64,000 nt of DNA from JAFLCM01 sp964510955 (lineage in GTDB: Bacteria; Planctomycetota; Phycisphaerae; Phycisphaerales; UBA1924), in the NCBI GenBank assembly GCA_964510955.1, contig CAZEDW010000004.1, forward strand, positions 93,116-157,115. Reading direction: 5' to 3'. Made by a program: the position numbers and the translations under genes. Shown in pieces: positions 42,564 through 51,124 of the stretch (its first letter is position 1; each line of letters begins with the position of its first letter). The notes under the pieces were generated by a model that had not been told where the DNA came from, did not search any database, and saw nothing but the letters and a program-made list of their open reading frames with translations.

Positions 42564-43213
42564 CGCGCCGCCCCCACGACGCCCGCCGGCGCGCAGCTCT
42601 TCAGGCCCGCCAGGCTGAACCTCACGATATGGTCGGCAAGCTCCTCGATCTGATCCCGCCCGTCGCGCCGGTCGCCGTGCATCCGCTGCATGACGTTCCG
42701 GCAGGTCTGGTGCACCAGCACCTGCGACACCACGCTCGAGGCGCACCGCCTCACGGTCGTCTCGTCCGCCCCGCGCCCCAGCAGCCCGCGCACGATGTCC
42801 GAGAGCAGCTCGTACTGCGGGCGCATCCCCTCGGCGATCAGCCCGTCCAGCGCCGCCGTCGGCTCAACCATCTCGCGCGCCAGCAGCCGACCCCACGCCG
42901 GCGAGCCCTCGTCGAAGATCCGGTGCAGCATGCCCATCACGAAGGCCCGCAGCCGGGCCTCCGGCGGGTCGTTGGGTGTCACCCCCGCCGTGACGGGGTA
43001 ACGCTCACGGGCGGCGCGGTACGCGCTCAGAAGCACCTCCTTGTAGAGGCTCTCCTTGTCCCGGAAGTGGTAGTTGACCGCCGCGATGTTGGCGCCGGCC
43101 CGCTGGCAGATTTGCCGGACCGAGACGCACTCAAACCCGTGACTTGCGAACAGCTCGCTGGCCGCCTCGATGATGCGGGTGCGGGTGGTCGCGCCTGACT
43201 CTGTCTGCGCCAT
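42560..43213 (-). CDS. TetR-family regulator heading the exporter operon
   Basis: Regulator of 217 residues. The HTH is RTRIIEAASELFASHGFECV then SVRQICQRAGANIAAVNYHF RDKESLY in the standard register. The C-terminal domain resembles the DUF1956/CerR group (ARLRAFVMGMLHRIFDEGSP, EMVEPTAALDGL). I start at ATG 43213, with GGAG 7 bp upstream, rather than ten codons earlier, because a palindrome lies there. Being first gene of the operon and coupled to the first permease, it most likely represses its own operon until the exported compound binds. Confidence 0.9.
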   Translation of the reverse strand: MAQTESGATTRTRIIEAASELFASHGFECVSVRQICQRAGANIAAVNYHFRDKESLYKEVLLSAYRAARERYPVTAGVTPNDPPEARLRAFVMGMLHRIFDEGSPAWGRLLAREMVEPTAALDGLIAEGMRPQYELLSDIVRGLLGRGADETTVRRCASSVVSQVLVHQTCRNVMQRMHGDRRDGRDQIEELADHIVRFSLAGLKSCAPAGVVGAAR

Positions 43214-43231
43214 GTGGCTTCTCCAAATGTC

Positions 43232-43242
43232 TGATTCAATCA
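43232..43242 (-). promoter_or_regulatory. Probable TetR autoregulatory operator
   Basis: TGATT-G-AATCA (minus strand) is a perfect palindrome 18 bp upstream of the TetR start and in the gap shared with the divergent CpeT-like gene, the expected place for an autoregulatory site. It is short, so the call is tentative. Confidence 0.45.
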
Positions 43243-43364
43243 TGTGTTTTAGGCCTATCGAAAACCGGAGTCAAGGGTCCGCCTTTGTGGCGAGCAGCCC
43301 GGATTGCACGCGGGTAGTCTCCCCCGTCGCCTCAACGCCGCACTCAGGTCCTCGGGAGTCACCC

Positions 43365-44003
43365 ATGCGAACCGTCGCATTTGCCGTTGCCTCGCTCGCC
43401 GCACTCGCCTCGTGCGCGTCGAGCCCAAAGACCGCTCAGCAGGCCCGCGGGTTGCACCTGCTTTCCTCGTGGATGGCCGGCACCTTCACCAGCGAGGCCC
43501 AGGCCTCCACCGACCCCGAGCACTACTACAACGTCCGCCTCATCATGGCCCCCATCTGGACCGACCGGACCGACGGTCGCTGGCTGTACGTCGAGCAGGC
43601 CATGGCGACCGCTCTCGACAAGCCCTACCGCCAGCGTGTGTATCACGTCACCGCGGTCGGCGACGGCTACCAGTCCGCGGTTTTCACGCTGCCGGGCGAC
43701 GCGCTCGACTACGCGGGCGCCTGGAACGACCCCGCCAAGCTGGCCAACCTCACGCCCGAGTCGCTGACGCAGCGCGACGGGTGCGAGATCGTCCTGCGCT
43801 GGGACGAAAGCGAATCGGCGTTCCGCGGCGGGACGCAGGCCGCATCCTGCCCCAGCGATCTGCGCGGCGCCAAATACGCCACCAGCGAGGTCAGCGTCCG
43901 CGCCAACGAGATCGTGTCATGGGACCGGGGGTTCGACGCGCAGGGCAACCAGGTGTGGGGCGCCACGATGGGGGGGTATCAGTTTGTCAAGGTGTCGCAA
44001 TAG
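43365..44003 (+). CDS. CpeT/CpcT-family lipoprotein
   Basis: Protein of 212 residues of the CpcT/CpeT chromophore lyase family. The start ATG has GGGAG 6 bp upstream; the signal peptide ends LAALASCASSP with a possible lipobox LASC. The family core is clear: LLSSWMAGTFTSEAQA, PEHYYNVRLIMAPIWTDRTD, GRWLYVEQAMATALDKPYRQ RVYHV in register, DGCEIVLRW, then LRGAKYATSEVSVRANEIVS and WDRGFDAQGNQVWGA. In cyanobacteria such proteins attach bilins to phycobiliproteins, but no phycobilin genes are here, and exported homologues in heterotrophs have unknown function. It is divergent from TetR. Confidence 0.82.
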   Translation: MRTVAFAVASLAALASCASSPKTAQQARGLHLLSSWMAGTFTSEAQASTDPEHYYNVRLIMAPIWTDRTDGRWLYVEQAMATALDKPYRQRVYHVTAVGDGYQSAVFTLPGDALDYAGAWNDPAKLANLTPESLTQRDGCEIVLRWDESESAFRGGTQAASCPSDLRGAKYATSEVSVRANEIVSWDRGFDAQGNQVWGATMGGYQFVKVSQ

Positions 44004-44022
44004 CAGGAAGGTGGGCGCGCGG

Positions 44023-44056
44023 GCGGGGATGTAACCCCGCGGATGTAACTCCGTGG
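44023..44056. repeat. Hairpin and short direct repeat after CpeT-like gene
   Basis: GCGGGG-ATGTAA-CCCCGC forms a hairpin at 44023-44040. GGATGTAACCCCGCGG is followed by the near-copy GGATGTAACTCCGTGG (44041-44056). No T-run follows, so termination is uncertain. The remaining gap to 44261 holds no gene I can support. Confidence 0.5.
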
Positions 44057-44261
44057 CGGGCATGGTGTTGAACACCCGCGCCGGGTCGATAACCACATCC
44101 GGGCCACGACCGAGAACGCGGATTTTCCGGCAATTCGCACGATCAACGGCACGAAACCGGAAGATTCGGTATTCTGTCATCAACGCGGCAGAGACAGGAT
44201 GTCTCGCGGGCAGCAGCGCACACAGGGCGCGCCCGGCGCGGAACACGGAGCGTGGAACGCC

Positions 44262-44486
44262 ATGATCGACACTCACTTCTTCTCCATCTCGGATCGCGGA
44301 CGCCGGATCACGTGGGTTGATGACCGCGCCGTGATCGCGCGCGTCCGTCCCGATGCGCGATTGACGGAGTTCAAGGCCAGCCGCGACCTGGCGGCCCGCA
44401 TCGCCGACCTGCGCCGCCTCGCTCGCCGCTACCGCGCCATGGGCCGCGAGCTTCAGAGGCCGCGGTCCTTGTCTTTGGCCGGCTGA
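44262..44486 (+). CDS. Small hypothetical protein
   Basis: Possible protein of 74 residues, basic at its end (RRLARRYRAMGRELQRPR). It begins MIDTHFFSISDRGRRITWVD and shows the local codon bias, with most third positions G or C, which favours a real gene. No known domain is seen. A longer frame starts at 44199 without a ribosome site. The last 34 bp overlap the convergent DUF3299 gene, which weakens the call. Confidence 0.4.
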   Translation: MIDTHFFSISDRGRRITWVDDRAVIARVRPDARLTEFKASRDLAARIADLRRLARRYRAMGRELQRPRSLSLAG

Positions 44487-45439
44487 ACAAGCTGCGCCCG
44501 GTCCATGGTGAACAGTCCGAGCAGGAAGTCCCGATTCACATACGGGTCCACGTCGAGCACGCCCTCGACCGACACGTACGAGATGTACGCGTCCTTGCGG
44601 TCCGCCGCCTCCTTCAGCTTCACCTCGACCGCGTCGTAGGGCGTCGGCGGCACGCCGATGCAGCACCCGTCCCACTGGTTGCGCATGAGCAGCAGCTCGG
44701 TCGCGCCCGTGCCCATCAGGGGAAACAGCACATAGCCGGTGATCTTGACGTGCTTGCCCTTGAGGTCCGCCACCCGCCGCGGCATCTCCTTCAACCCGGT
44801 GCGCGGGCGGTATGTCTCCGACGCCGAGACCAGGAGCTCCCACGGCACCAGCATCGGGTCCTCCGCGGTCCCCGCGCCTTTCACCAGGAACCGGTCGTCC
44901 AGGCGCGTCCAGCCGTCGTCCTCCTGCTGCGCCTTGGTGGGCGGCCCGAGCGTGAACTTTGCCGCGTCGCTGGATGGGGCGGCCCCGCTCGCTCCCGGAG
45001 CATCCGGCTTGGCGGCGGGCGAATCAGACTTCACCGCCGGGGCCGCTGATTCCTTCTTGTCCTCGGTCGCCTTCGGCTCAGTCGGCGGGGCTGGCGAGTG
45101 TGGGGGTGGGGTCGTGGGCAGTGTGGGAGTGGCTGCGCTCGCCGGAGGTGTGGCCGAGGCGCTGTGATAGCCGTTGTGCTGCGTCGCGGGCTGGGGTTGC
45201 GAGACGTCAGGAGCCGGAGCCTGAGCCGGCGCACTCGGCGGGGGTGGGGACGCGGCCACCGAAGAGGCTGGCGTGGGTGGCTTGGCGGCCTCCGGGACCG
45301 CCGGCTTGGCGGACTCCGGCGTGCTCGCTGTGACCGGCGGGGGGTTTGTGGGCGCTGGCGCCGGGGCTGGGCGCTTGAACAGCATCACCCCCGCCGTCAG
45401 GGCCACCAGCGTTCCAATGATCAGCCAGAAGTACTTCAA
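44453..45439 (-). CDS. DUF3299-domain membrane-anchored protein
   Basis: Protein of 328 residues. The start is TTG 45439, with GGAGG 6 bp upstream and an N-terminal anchor FWLIIGTLVALTAGVMLF. Residues 25-150 form a Pro/Ala/Ser-rich linker. The C-terminal third is the DUF3299 domain: LKGKHVKITGYVLFPLMGTG then ATELLLMRNQWDGCCIGVPP. Family members occur in envelopes of many Gram-negative bacteria, often beside permeases, with unknown role; the CCIG pair may bind metal. The gene diverges from the DUF4139 gene. Confidence 0.8.
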   Translation of the reverse strand: MKYFWLIIGTLVALTAGVMLFKRPAPAPAPTNPPPVTASTPESAKPAVPEAAKPPTPASSVAASPPPPSAPAQAPAPDVSQPQPATQHNGYHSASATPPASAATPTLPTTPPPHSPAPPTEPKATEDKKESAAPAVKSDSPAAKPDAPGASGAAPSSDAAKFTLGPPTKAQQEDDGWTRLDDRFLVKGAGTAEDPMLVPWELLVSASETYRPRTGLKEMPRRVADLKGKHVKITGYVLFPLMGTGATELLLMRNQWDGCCIGVPPTPYDAVEVKLKEAADRKDAYISYVSVEGVLDVDPYVNRDFLLGLFTMDRAQLVQPAKDKDRGL

Positions 45440-45599
45440 GGTCGGCCTCCAACAGAGATACTCGGGCCAACTGTAGGCTTGAGCGGTTCCAATCCAGCCC
45501 TTCGCACGCCGCCCAGCCGCAATTCGGGCGGATAGAGTGAACCTCCCGGTCACCGGGCGCGTTTCAATGGACGTTGCACACCGGGAAAGGACCAACCCC

Positions 45600-47795
45600 A
45601 TGACCATCCGAGCCATCGTCCCCGCCCTGATCGCCGGCACGGCCATCAGCCTGCTATCGCCCATCCTCCAAGCCGCCGACGCGCCGGCACTGGCGGCGGC
45701 GGGCGACCTGCCGATCAAGCGCATCACCCTCTACCGCTCCGGCGTCGGCAGCTTCGAACGCCGTGCCAGCGTTGATGGCGACAAGCACTTTGCCCTCCGC
45801 TTCGAGACCGGCCAGATCAACGACATCCTCAAAACCATGGTCCTGCTCGACCCCGACGGCGGCAAGATCGGCGCCGTCTCGTACCCCTCGAACGATCCGC
45901 TGGCGCGCCGCCTGTCGGGCTTCGGCGTGGACATCTCCAAGAGCCCCGCTGTCGATGAGCTCTTCCGCCAGCTGCGCGGCGAAAAGATCAAGATCACTGT
46001 GGGCGGGAACACCGCCGAGGGCACGATCCTCAACGTCGAGCAGCGCCCCGCCTACGTCCCCAACGCCGCGGGTGAGCAGACCACGCACCTGGAGTGGTAC
46101 GTCGTGCTCATCACGCCCGGCGGTTCCGGGGGGGCGGTCAAGAGCTTCGCCATCCCCCAGATCGGGAGCTTTGAGCTGAGCGACCCCAAGCTCGCCGAGG
46201 AGCTTGGCAAGGCCCTCGCCGCTGTCGCCGAGCAGCGGGCCGAGCGGAGCAAGACCATCGAGCTGAGCTTTAACGGCCCGGCGGGCAAGCCGCGCAGCGT
46301 GACCGTGGCATACGTCCACGAGATGCCGGTGTGGAAGGCCAGCTATCGCCTGGTACTACCCGATGAAAGCGCCAAGGACGCCGAGGACGCCAAGGACGCC
46401 AAGGCGGCCAAGGGCGTGCTGCAGGGCTGGGCCATCGTTGAGAACACCACCGACACCGATTGGGACGGCGTGAGCCTCTCGCTCGCCTCGGGCCGCCCCG
46501 TGAGCTTCACCATGGACCTGTATGAGCCGATCTACGGCTCGCGTCCGGCAGTCCCGGTGCCGGTGATGGGAGGGATCATGCCGCGGAACTTCGAGGATGC
46601 GATGCGGGGGCGCACGATGATGGGGGATATCCCAGCCCTCAACGCACCCGCTCCTGCAAAGATGCTTGCAAACCGAGTTGCCGCGGAAAATCGCTCGCAA
46701 CCTGCAAGCCCCGATGCTGAATTGGCTGTCAAGGGCACCATGGGTGGCATGGCGAACGTTGACTTCGATAGAGACGAGTCCGTGGGTCGCTACCTCGGGT
46801 CCTCCATCACAGCATCCGCCCAAGCCTCCGGCGTCGACGCCGGCGAGCAGTTCCTCTACACCGTCAGCGCCCCCGTCTCCATCGCGCGCCAGCGCTCCGC
46901 CATGATCCCCATCATCGGCGCCGACATCGACACCAAGCGCGTCAGCATCTTCAACCCCGGCGACAACCTCAAGAACCCGATGCGCGGCGTGCGCCTTACC
47001 AACTCCACCGGCCTGCACCTCATGCCCGGCCCGCTCGCCGTCTTCGACAGCGGCACCTACGCCGGCGACGCCCAGATCCCCCACACCGCCCGCAACAGCC
47101 AGCGTCTGTTCGCCTACGCCCTGGACCTCGACGTCTCGGCCCGCAGCGAGGCCAAGGCCGACAGCGCAGTGATCAAGATCGTCATCGCCGACGGCCTGAT
47201 CCGCCAGAGCGTGGTACACACGCTCGAGCGCACCTACTTCTTCGACAACCACGATCCGCAGCGCGGGCGCACCGTCCTGATCGAGCACGCCCGGACCCCC
47301 AACTACGAGCTGAGCGAGCCCAAGAAGGCCGACGAGACCACCGAGTCGCTCTACCGCTTCGAGACGCCGCTCGCCGCCGACAAGCCCGCCGAGTTCAAGG
47401 TGGTCGAAAAGTCCCAGTCCGTCGAGAACCTCGGCGTGGTCGACATGAACCTGGAGACCTTGCTGGTCTACGCCAAGAACGGCAAGGTCAGCCCCGCGGT
47501 GGTCGAGGCGGTCAAGAAGGCCGCCGCCATGCAGAGCGAGATCAACGCCACCAGGAACCAGATCGCCCAGCTCCAGGCCGAGACCGCCGAGATCAGCCAG
47601 GACCAGTCCCGCGTCCGCGACAACATGGGCCGCATCGACCACAACAGCGAGCTCTACGGGCGCTACATGAAGAAGCTGAACGAGCAGGAGGATCGGCTGG
47701 AGAAGATCAAGGCCGACCTCGAGAAACTCCGCGCCCAGCAGGCCAAGCAGGAGTCGACGTTGCGGGACTACCTGACCAAGCTGAACGTGGAGTAG
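45600..47795 (+). CDS. DUF4139-domain exported protein
   Basis: Protein of 731 residues. I use ATG 45600, since the signal peptide AIVPALIAGTAISLLSPILQ AADAP starts there. A strand-rich first half (LPIKRITLYRSGVGSFERRA) leads into the DUF4139 part: RSVTVAYVHEMPVWKASYRL then GWAIVENTTDTDWDGVSLSL ASGRPVSF. That layout is that of mucoidy-inhibitor A-like proteins. The last 110 residues are a coiled coil (NQIAQLQAETAEISQDQSRV, LEKIKADLEKLRAQQAKQES). Function is unknown. An unusual Lys-Asp-Ala repeat (KDAEDAKDAKAAK) interrupts the domain near residue 265. Confidence 0.8.
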   Translation: MTIRAIVPALIAGTAISLLSPILQAADAPALAAAGDLPIKRITLYRSGVGSFERRASVDGDKHFALRFETGQINDILKTMVLLDPDGGKIGAVSYPSNDPLARRLSGFGVDISKSPAVDELFRQLRGEKIKITVGGNTAEGTILNVEQRPAYVPNAAGEQTTHLEWYVVLITPGGSGGAVKSFAIPQIGSFELSDPKLAEELGKALAAVAEQRAERSKTIELSFNGPAGKPRSVTVAYVHEMPVWKASYRLVLPDESAKDAEDAKDAKAAKGVLQGWAIVENTTDTDWDGVSLSLASGRPVSFTMDLYEPIYGSRPAVPVPVMGGIMPRNFEDAMRGRTMMGDIPALNAPAPAKMLANRVAAENRSQPASPDAELAVKGTMGGMANVDFDRDESVGRYLGSSITASAQASGVDAGEQFLYTVSAPVSIARQRSAMIPIIGADIDTKRVSIFNPGDNLKNPMRGVRLTNSTGLHLMPGPLAVFDSGTYAGDAQIPHTARNSQRLFAYALDLDVSARSEAKADSAVIKIVIADGLIRQSVVHTLERTYFFDNHDPQRGRTVLIEHARTPNYELSEPKKADETTESLYRFETPLAADKPAEFKVVEKSQSVENLGVVDMNLETLLVYAKNGKVSPAVVEAVKKAAAMQSEINATRNQIAQLQAETAEISQDQSRVRDNMGRIDHNSELYGRYMKKLNEQEDRLEKIKADLEKLRAQQAKQESTLRDYLTKLNVE

Positions 47796-47809
47796 TGGGG
47801 GGGATAGAA

Positions 47810-47892
47810 GAAATGGCAAAGGGCAAATAGCAAATGGCAAACTCGGAGCGGGCAGCCGCTTCCTGATTTGCCATTTGCCGTTTGCTATTTCC
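47810..47892. repeat. A/T-rich inverted repeat of GGCAAA words
   Basis: The left arm, starting GAAATGGCAAAGGGCAAATA at 47810, matches the reverse complement of the right arm (47865-47892, ending TTTGCTATTTCC) with few mismatches over about 27 bp. The loop is 23 bp. Base composition is strongly unlike the surroundings. It lies 14 bp after the DUF4139 stop and may end that transcript. Up to 47959 nothing else is visible. Confidence 0.7.
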
Positions 47893-47959
47893 CCGCCACC
47901 CTCCCCTCCCCCTATTCGCAAGCCCATCACCCCCCCCAGCCGATACCCCTCACGGAGCC

Positions 47960-48586
47960 ATGCTCACGATGACCATCGACATGGGGCAATCCAAGCGTCG
48001 CGCGCGCGAACTTGCCCGACGGGAGGTTGCGCGCCTGGCCGCCGATCAACGGACCGCGGCGGCGCGGTCGCTCTGCGACCGCCTGCTCGCCTGGGACCGC
48101 TACCAGCACGCCTCCGCGATCTTCCTCTACCTGTCCCCGGCCGGCGCCGACGATGAGCCGGACCTGGCCCCGCTGATCGCCGAAGCCCACCGCACCGGCA
48201 AGGTGCTGGCGGCCCCGCGCATCGGCTGGAACGCCGGCACCATGGACCCGGTCACCCTCGCCTTCGACGTCCAGGGCCGCCAGCAGACCGAGGTCCGTCG
48301 CATGGGCATCCCCGAGCCGCTCCCCGGTTCCGGCAAGCTGCTCACGCCTAACCAGCTCGACCTGATCCTGGTTCCGGGCCTGGGCTTCGATACCTCCGGC
48401 GGGCGCGTCGGCAGAGGAGCCGGCTACTACGACCGCTACCTCTCCCAGATTCTCGCCCTCCCCCTGCCCCGGGCCGCCATCGTCGGCGTGGCCTTCGACT
48501 GCTCGGTCATCGCCGAAGTCCCCATGGACCAGCACGACGTGCGCATGGACGCCGTGATGACCGACCGACGTCTTATCATCCCGTAA
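47960..48586 (+). CDS. 5-formyltetrahydrofolate cyclo-ligase
   Basis: Enzyme of 208 residues that converts 5-formyl-THF to 5,10-methenyl-THF with ATP. The start ATG follows CGGAG; a longer frame upstream enters the inverted repeat. The N-terminal basic helix KRRARELARREVARLAADQR and LCDRLLAWDRYQHASAIFLY fit the family, and the signature region PGLGFDTSGGRVGRGAGYYD R is intact, followed by VGVAFDCSVI and MDQHDVRMDAVMTDR. Gene symbols differ between species (ygfA, fau). The folate link to the formyltransferase 36 kb away is only thematic. Confidence 0.93.
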   Translation: MLTMTIDMGQSKRRARELARREVARLAADQRTAAARSLCDRLLAWDRYQHASAIFLYLSPAGADDEPDLAPLIAEAHRTGKVLAAPRIGWNAGTMDPVTLAFDVQGRQQTEVRRMGIPEPLPGSGKLLTPNQLDLILVPGLGFDTSGGRVGRGAGYYDRYLSQILALPLPRAAIVGVAFDCSVIAEVPMDQHDVRMDAVMTDRRLIIP

Positions 48587-48644
48587 ACGCGCTTGGTTTG
48601 TTCCCACTCGATGCCTCGATGCCTCCTGCCTGGATGCCTTCCCC

Positions 48645-49925
48645 ATGACACTCCCCTCCCAGGTCGCCCGCCCGATGTCCGCCAGCACCGCCCGCTTCAG
48701 CGCGGCCCGGTCCAACCGCATGTCGGGGAAGAAGCTGGCGGGCTGGGTGCTGCTTTTTATGATCGTGATCGGTTTCGCGTGGTGGGCGCTGGCTGACCGC
48801 CACGCCCCGGCCGCCGCGGCCCTCGGCACCGACGACGCCGCCAAGCTCGCCGCCGCTGACGCCGTCTCCAGGCAGGCCGCACCTCCAACTGAAACCGCCC
48901 CCTCGCAGGCCCCAGCGCCCAAGGCGAGCGAGCCGCCCGCGCCAAGTTTCACCATGGGGAACCGCCCGGCCGGCGAGCCCGCCGGGAGCCCGCTCATCGC
49001 CGGCAGCAACACACCCGGTGGCCCGGGCGGCTCCGGCGCCTCGACCGTGGGAACCTCGCCCAGGTCTGAGACTGTTGGCAACCCCGCAAGTGCCGAGCCC
49101 GCGTCGTCGTCGCAGCGCCCTGCCGCGACTTTGGGCGCCGGCTCGCAGGTGTCTCTGCTGGTGAGCCAGGGCGACTCCCTGCTCTCTCAAGGCAAGCCCG
49201 TCGACGCCCGCGACGTATTCAACCGCGCTCTGTACGACAGCCGCGCCACCGAGGCGGACCGCTCGGTCATCCGTGAGAAACTGACCTCGATCAGCGACCT
49301 CATCACCTTCTCCCCCCGCATCGAGCCCGGCGACGCCATGTGCGAGGCGTACAGCTTCCAGTCCGGCGACCGTCTCGTGAAACTGCCCTACACCAAGGAC
49401 CTCAAGACCGACTGGCGCCTCATCACCCGCGTGAATCGCATCGCCGATCCCGGCAAGATCGGCCTCGGCCAGCGCATGAAGCTGGTGAAGGGCCCCTTCC
49501 ACGCCGTCGTGAACAAAGGCGCTTTCCGCCTCGACCTGTTCTCCAACGTCAACGACTCGGCGGGCAACCGCCTGTTCATCCGCTCTTTCCAGGTCGGACT
49601 CGGGGCGCAAGGCTCCACGCCGATCGGTTCGTTCGTGGTCAAGCCCAAGAGCAAGATGGTGAACCCCAAGTGGGTGAACCCGCGCACCGGCGAAAAGTTC
49701 GACGCCGATGACCCCAAGAACCCCATCGGCGAGCGATGGATCGGCCTGCAGGGCACCGACAAGACCACCGAGACCCTCAGCGGCTACGGCATCCACGGCA
49801 CCGTCGACGACGCCTCCATCGGCACCGAGGCCTCCATGGGCTGCGTCCGCATGCACGGGCCGGACGTGGAGCTGGTGTACGAGCTGCTGTGGGAGGGGGC
49901 GAGCACGGTGGAGATTCGGCCGTAG
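48645..49925 (+). CDS. L,D-transpeptidase (YkuD) with LysM-like domain
   Basis: Exported protein of 426 residues that should form or modify L,D-crosslinks in peptidoglycan or anchor proteins to it. A membrane anchor (AGWVLLFMIVIGFAWWAL) lies near residue 30, then a Pro/Ser linker to about 160, a helical segment, and a LysM-like part (EAYSFQSGDRLVKLPYTKDL, INPG-like IGLGQRMKLVKG). The C-terminal YkuD catalytic motif is complete: GIHGTVDDASIGTEASMGCV R MHG with nucleophile Cys. An alternative start is ATG 48675. No partner gene adjoins it. Confidence 0.88.
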   Translation: MTLPSQVARPMSASTARFSAARSNRMSGKKLAGWVLLFMIVIGFAWWALADRHAPAAAALGTDDAAKLAAADAVSRQAAPPTETAPSQAPAPKASEPPAPSFTMGNRPAGEPAGSPLIAGSNTPGGPGGSGASTVGTSPRSETVGNPASAEPASSSQRPAATLGAGSQVSLLVSQGDSLLSQGKPVDARDVFNRALYDSRATEADRSVIREKLTSISDLITFSPRIEPGDAMCEAYSFQSGDRLVKLPYTKDLKTDWRLITRVNRIADPGKIGLGQRMKLVKGPFHAVVNKGAFRLDLFSNVNDSAGNRLFIRSFQVGLGAQGSTPIGSFVVKPKSKMVNPKWVNPRTGEKFDADDPKNPIGERWIGLQGTDKTTETLSGYGIHGTVDDASIGTEASMGCVRMHGPDVELVYELLWEGASTVEIRP

Positions 49926-49940
49926 TCTGCGCGTTGATCG

Positions 49941-50894
49941 CTAACTCGCCAACGGGTCGTCGTCTGATCGCCCGGGCGTCGGGGCGGTGCTGAGCGCTCC
50001 CAGCAATACCGCCCGCTCAAACTCATATTTCTTCCCCAGAAGCGCCGCCGACAGCACCAGCCGCGGCGAGCCCGGCGGGTCGATGAGCACCATTCTTTTG
50101 GGCAGCACCACCAGCACGCCGCAGTGCCGCAAGCTCCATGACCGCACCGTCACCGGGCCGCGCGCCAAGAAGCCCGTGCGGACCTGGTCGATCCGCCCCG
50201 GCATCACGCGGTAATACACCGGCCACAGCACGCTCGCCAGCAGCCCGCCCAGCAAGACGCCCAGCATCAGCACGCCCCAGGCTTGCCCAGCCGCCCCCGG
50301 TGCGAAGAACCACGCCCCTGTCGCGAGCCTGAATCCAAAGGCCGCGACCGTAATGCCCGCGATGCTCGTCAACGCGCGCCCCGTCGCGCTCGCCGGCAGA
50401 CCCCCGTGCGCCAGCGAGCCGTCGAACATCTCCGGCTCGAACGCCTGATCGGTCAGCGGGCCAACGCGGTCGATCTGGGCCCGCGAGCCCGAGCACCGCA
50501 CCCGGTACGCCGCGTCCGGACCCGGCGGCAGCCCCGTGGTTGTGCGCGCCCCGGTCCAGTTCGGCGCCATGAGTCCGACGATGTGCCACACCACCACAGC
50601 GCTGGTGCCGGCGTAGATCGCATACGCCGCCACCGCGGGCAGCACCATCGCGTGGCGTAGGATTGCGGCGCAGCCCAACGCCGCCATGCACCCCAGCATC
50701 GTCAGGCTCGTCGAGTTGATCGTGACTCCCATCTCCGGCGTCATCGCGGACGTCGCCCCGCGCACATAGTCGGGCGGCCTGGACATCGAGAGACCCGCCG
50801 TGCACGACAGGTGAACGCGCCCCTCGTTGGCCTCCAGCCAAGGCGGTGCCGCAGGCGGGCGGACACCCGTGTTGGGCGCTGATGCGGGGTTCAC
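49941..50894 (-). CDS. Hypothetical membrane protein
   Basis: Protein of 317 residues from GTG 50894; the longer frame would run across the gyrB promoter region and look non-coding. Two helices near residue 60-115 (MLGCMAALGCAAILRHAMVL, AVAAYAIYAGTSAVVVWHIV) are followed by a soluble insert, then two more helices (ALTSIAGITVAAFGFRLATG, VLMLGVLLGGLLASVLWPVY). The C-terminus (VLVVLPKRMVLIDPPGSPRL) resembles a PH-like domain edge, but I do not recognise the family. It lies convergent with the transpeptidase (15-bp gap) and divergent from gyrB. Confidence 0.55.
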   Translation of the reverse strand: MNPASAPNTGVRPPAAPPWLEANEGRVHLSCTAGLSMSRPPDYVRGATSAMTPEMGVTINSTSLTMLGCMAALGCAAILRHAMVLPAVAAYAIYAGTSAVVVWHIVGLMAPNWTGARTTTGLPPGPDAAYRVRCSGSRAQIDRVGPLTDQAFEPEMFDGSLAHGGLPASATGRALTSIAGITVAAFGFRLATGAWFFAPGAAGQAWGVLMLGVLLGGLLASVLWPVYYRVMPGRIDQVRTGFLARGPVTVRSWSLRHCGVLVVLPKRMVLIDPPGSPRLVLSAALLGKKYEFERAVLLGALSTAPTPGRSDDDPLAS

Positions 50895-51016
50895 ACCGGC
50901 CAGACTACCACGCCCCCGGCGGCCACCCCCGGCGTTGCGCAAAAAGCCCAACAATTCCAGCCCCAAACCACACGTGGAAATCCTCGCATCACCGCGCAAA
51001 ACACGGGCGATTCGCC

Positions 51017-51022
51017 TATACT
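51017..51022 (+). promoter_or_regulatory. Possible -10 element upstream of gyrB
   Basis: TATACT, one base from consensus, lies about 100 bp before the gyrB start in the only A/T-richer stretch of the gap. No convincing -35 is found at 16-18 bp, so the call is weak. Confidence 0.35.
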
Positions 51023-51124
51023 TTTCGACTCCCCTCACCCCGCCGGCGCACCGTGCTTTGGTGCCGCGCCGGGCCCACCTTCAGCCCCCGCGCCGTCCCC
51101 CTCCGGGCCTCCCCCAGCCACCCC

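Noticed and set aside
43365..44003. CpeT-like gene as a sign of phototrophy
   Set aside because: The protein has an export signal and there are no phycobilisome or bilin genes in the window; the family also occurs in heterotrophs.
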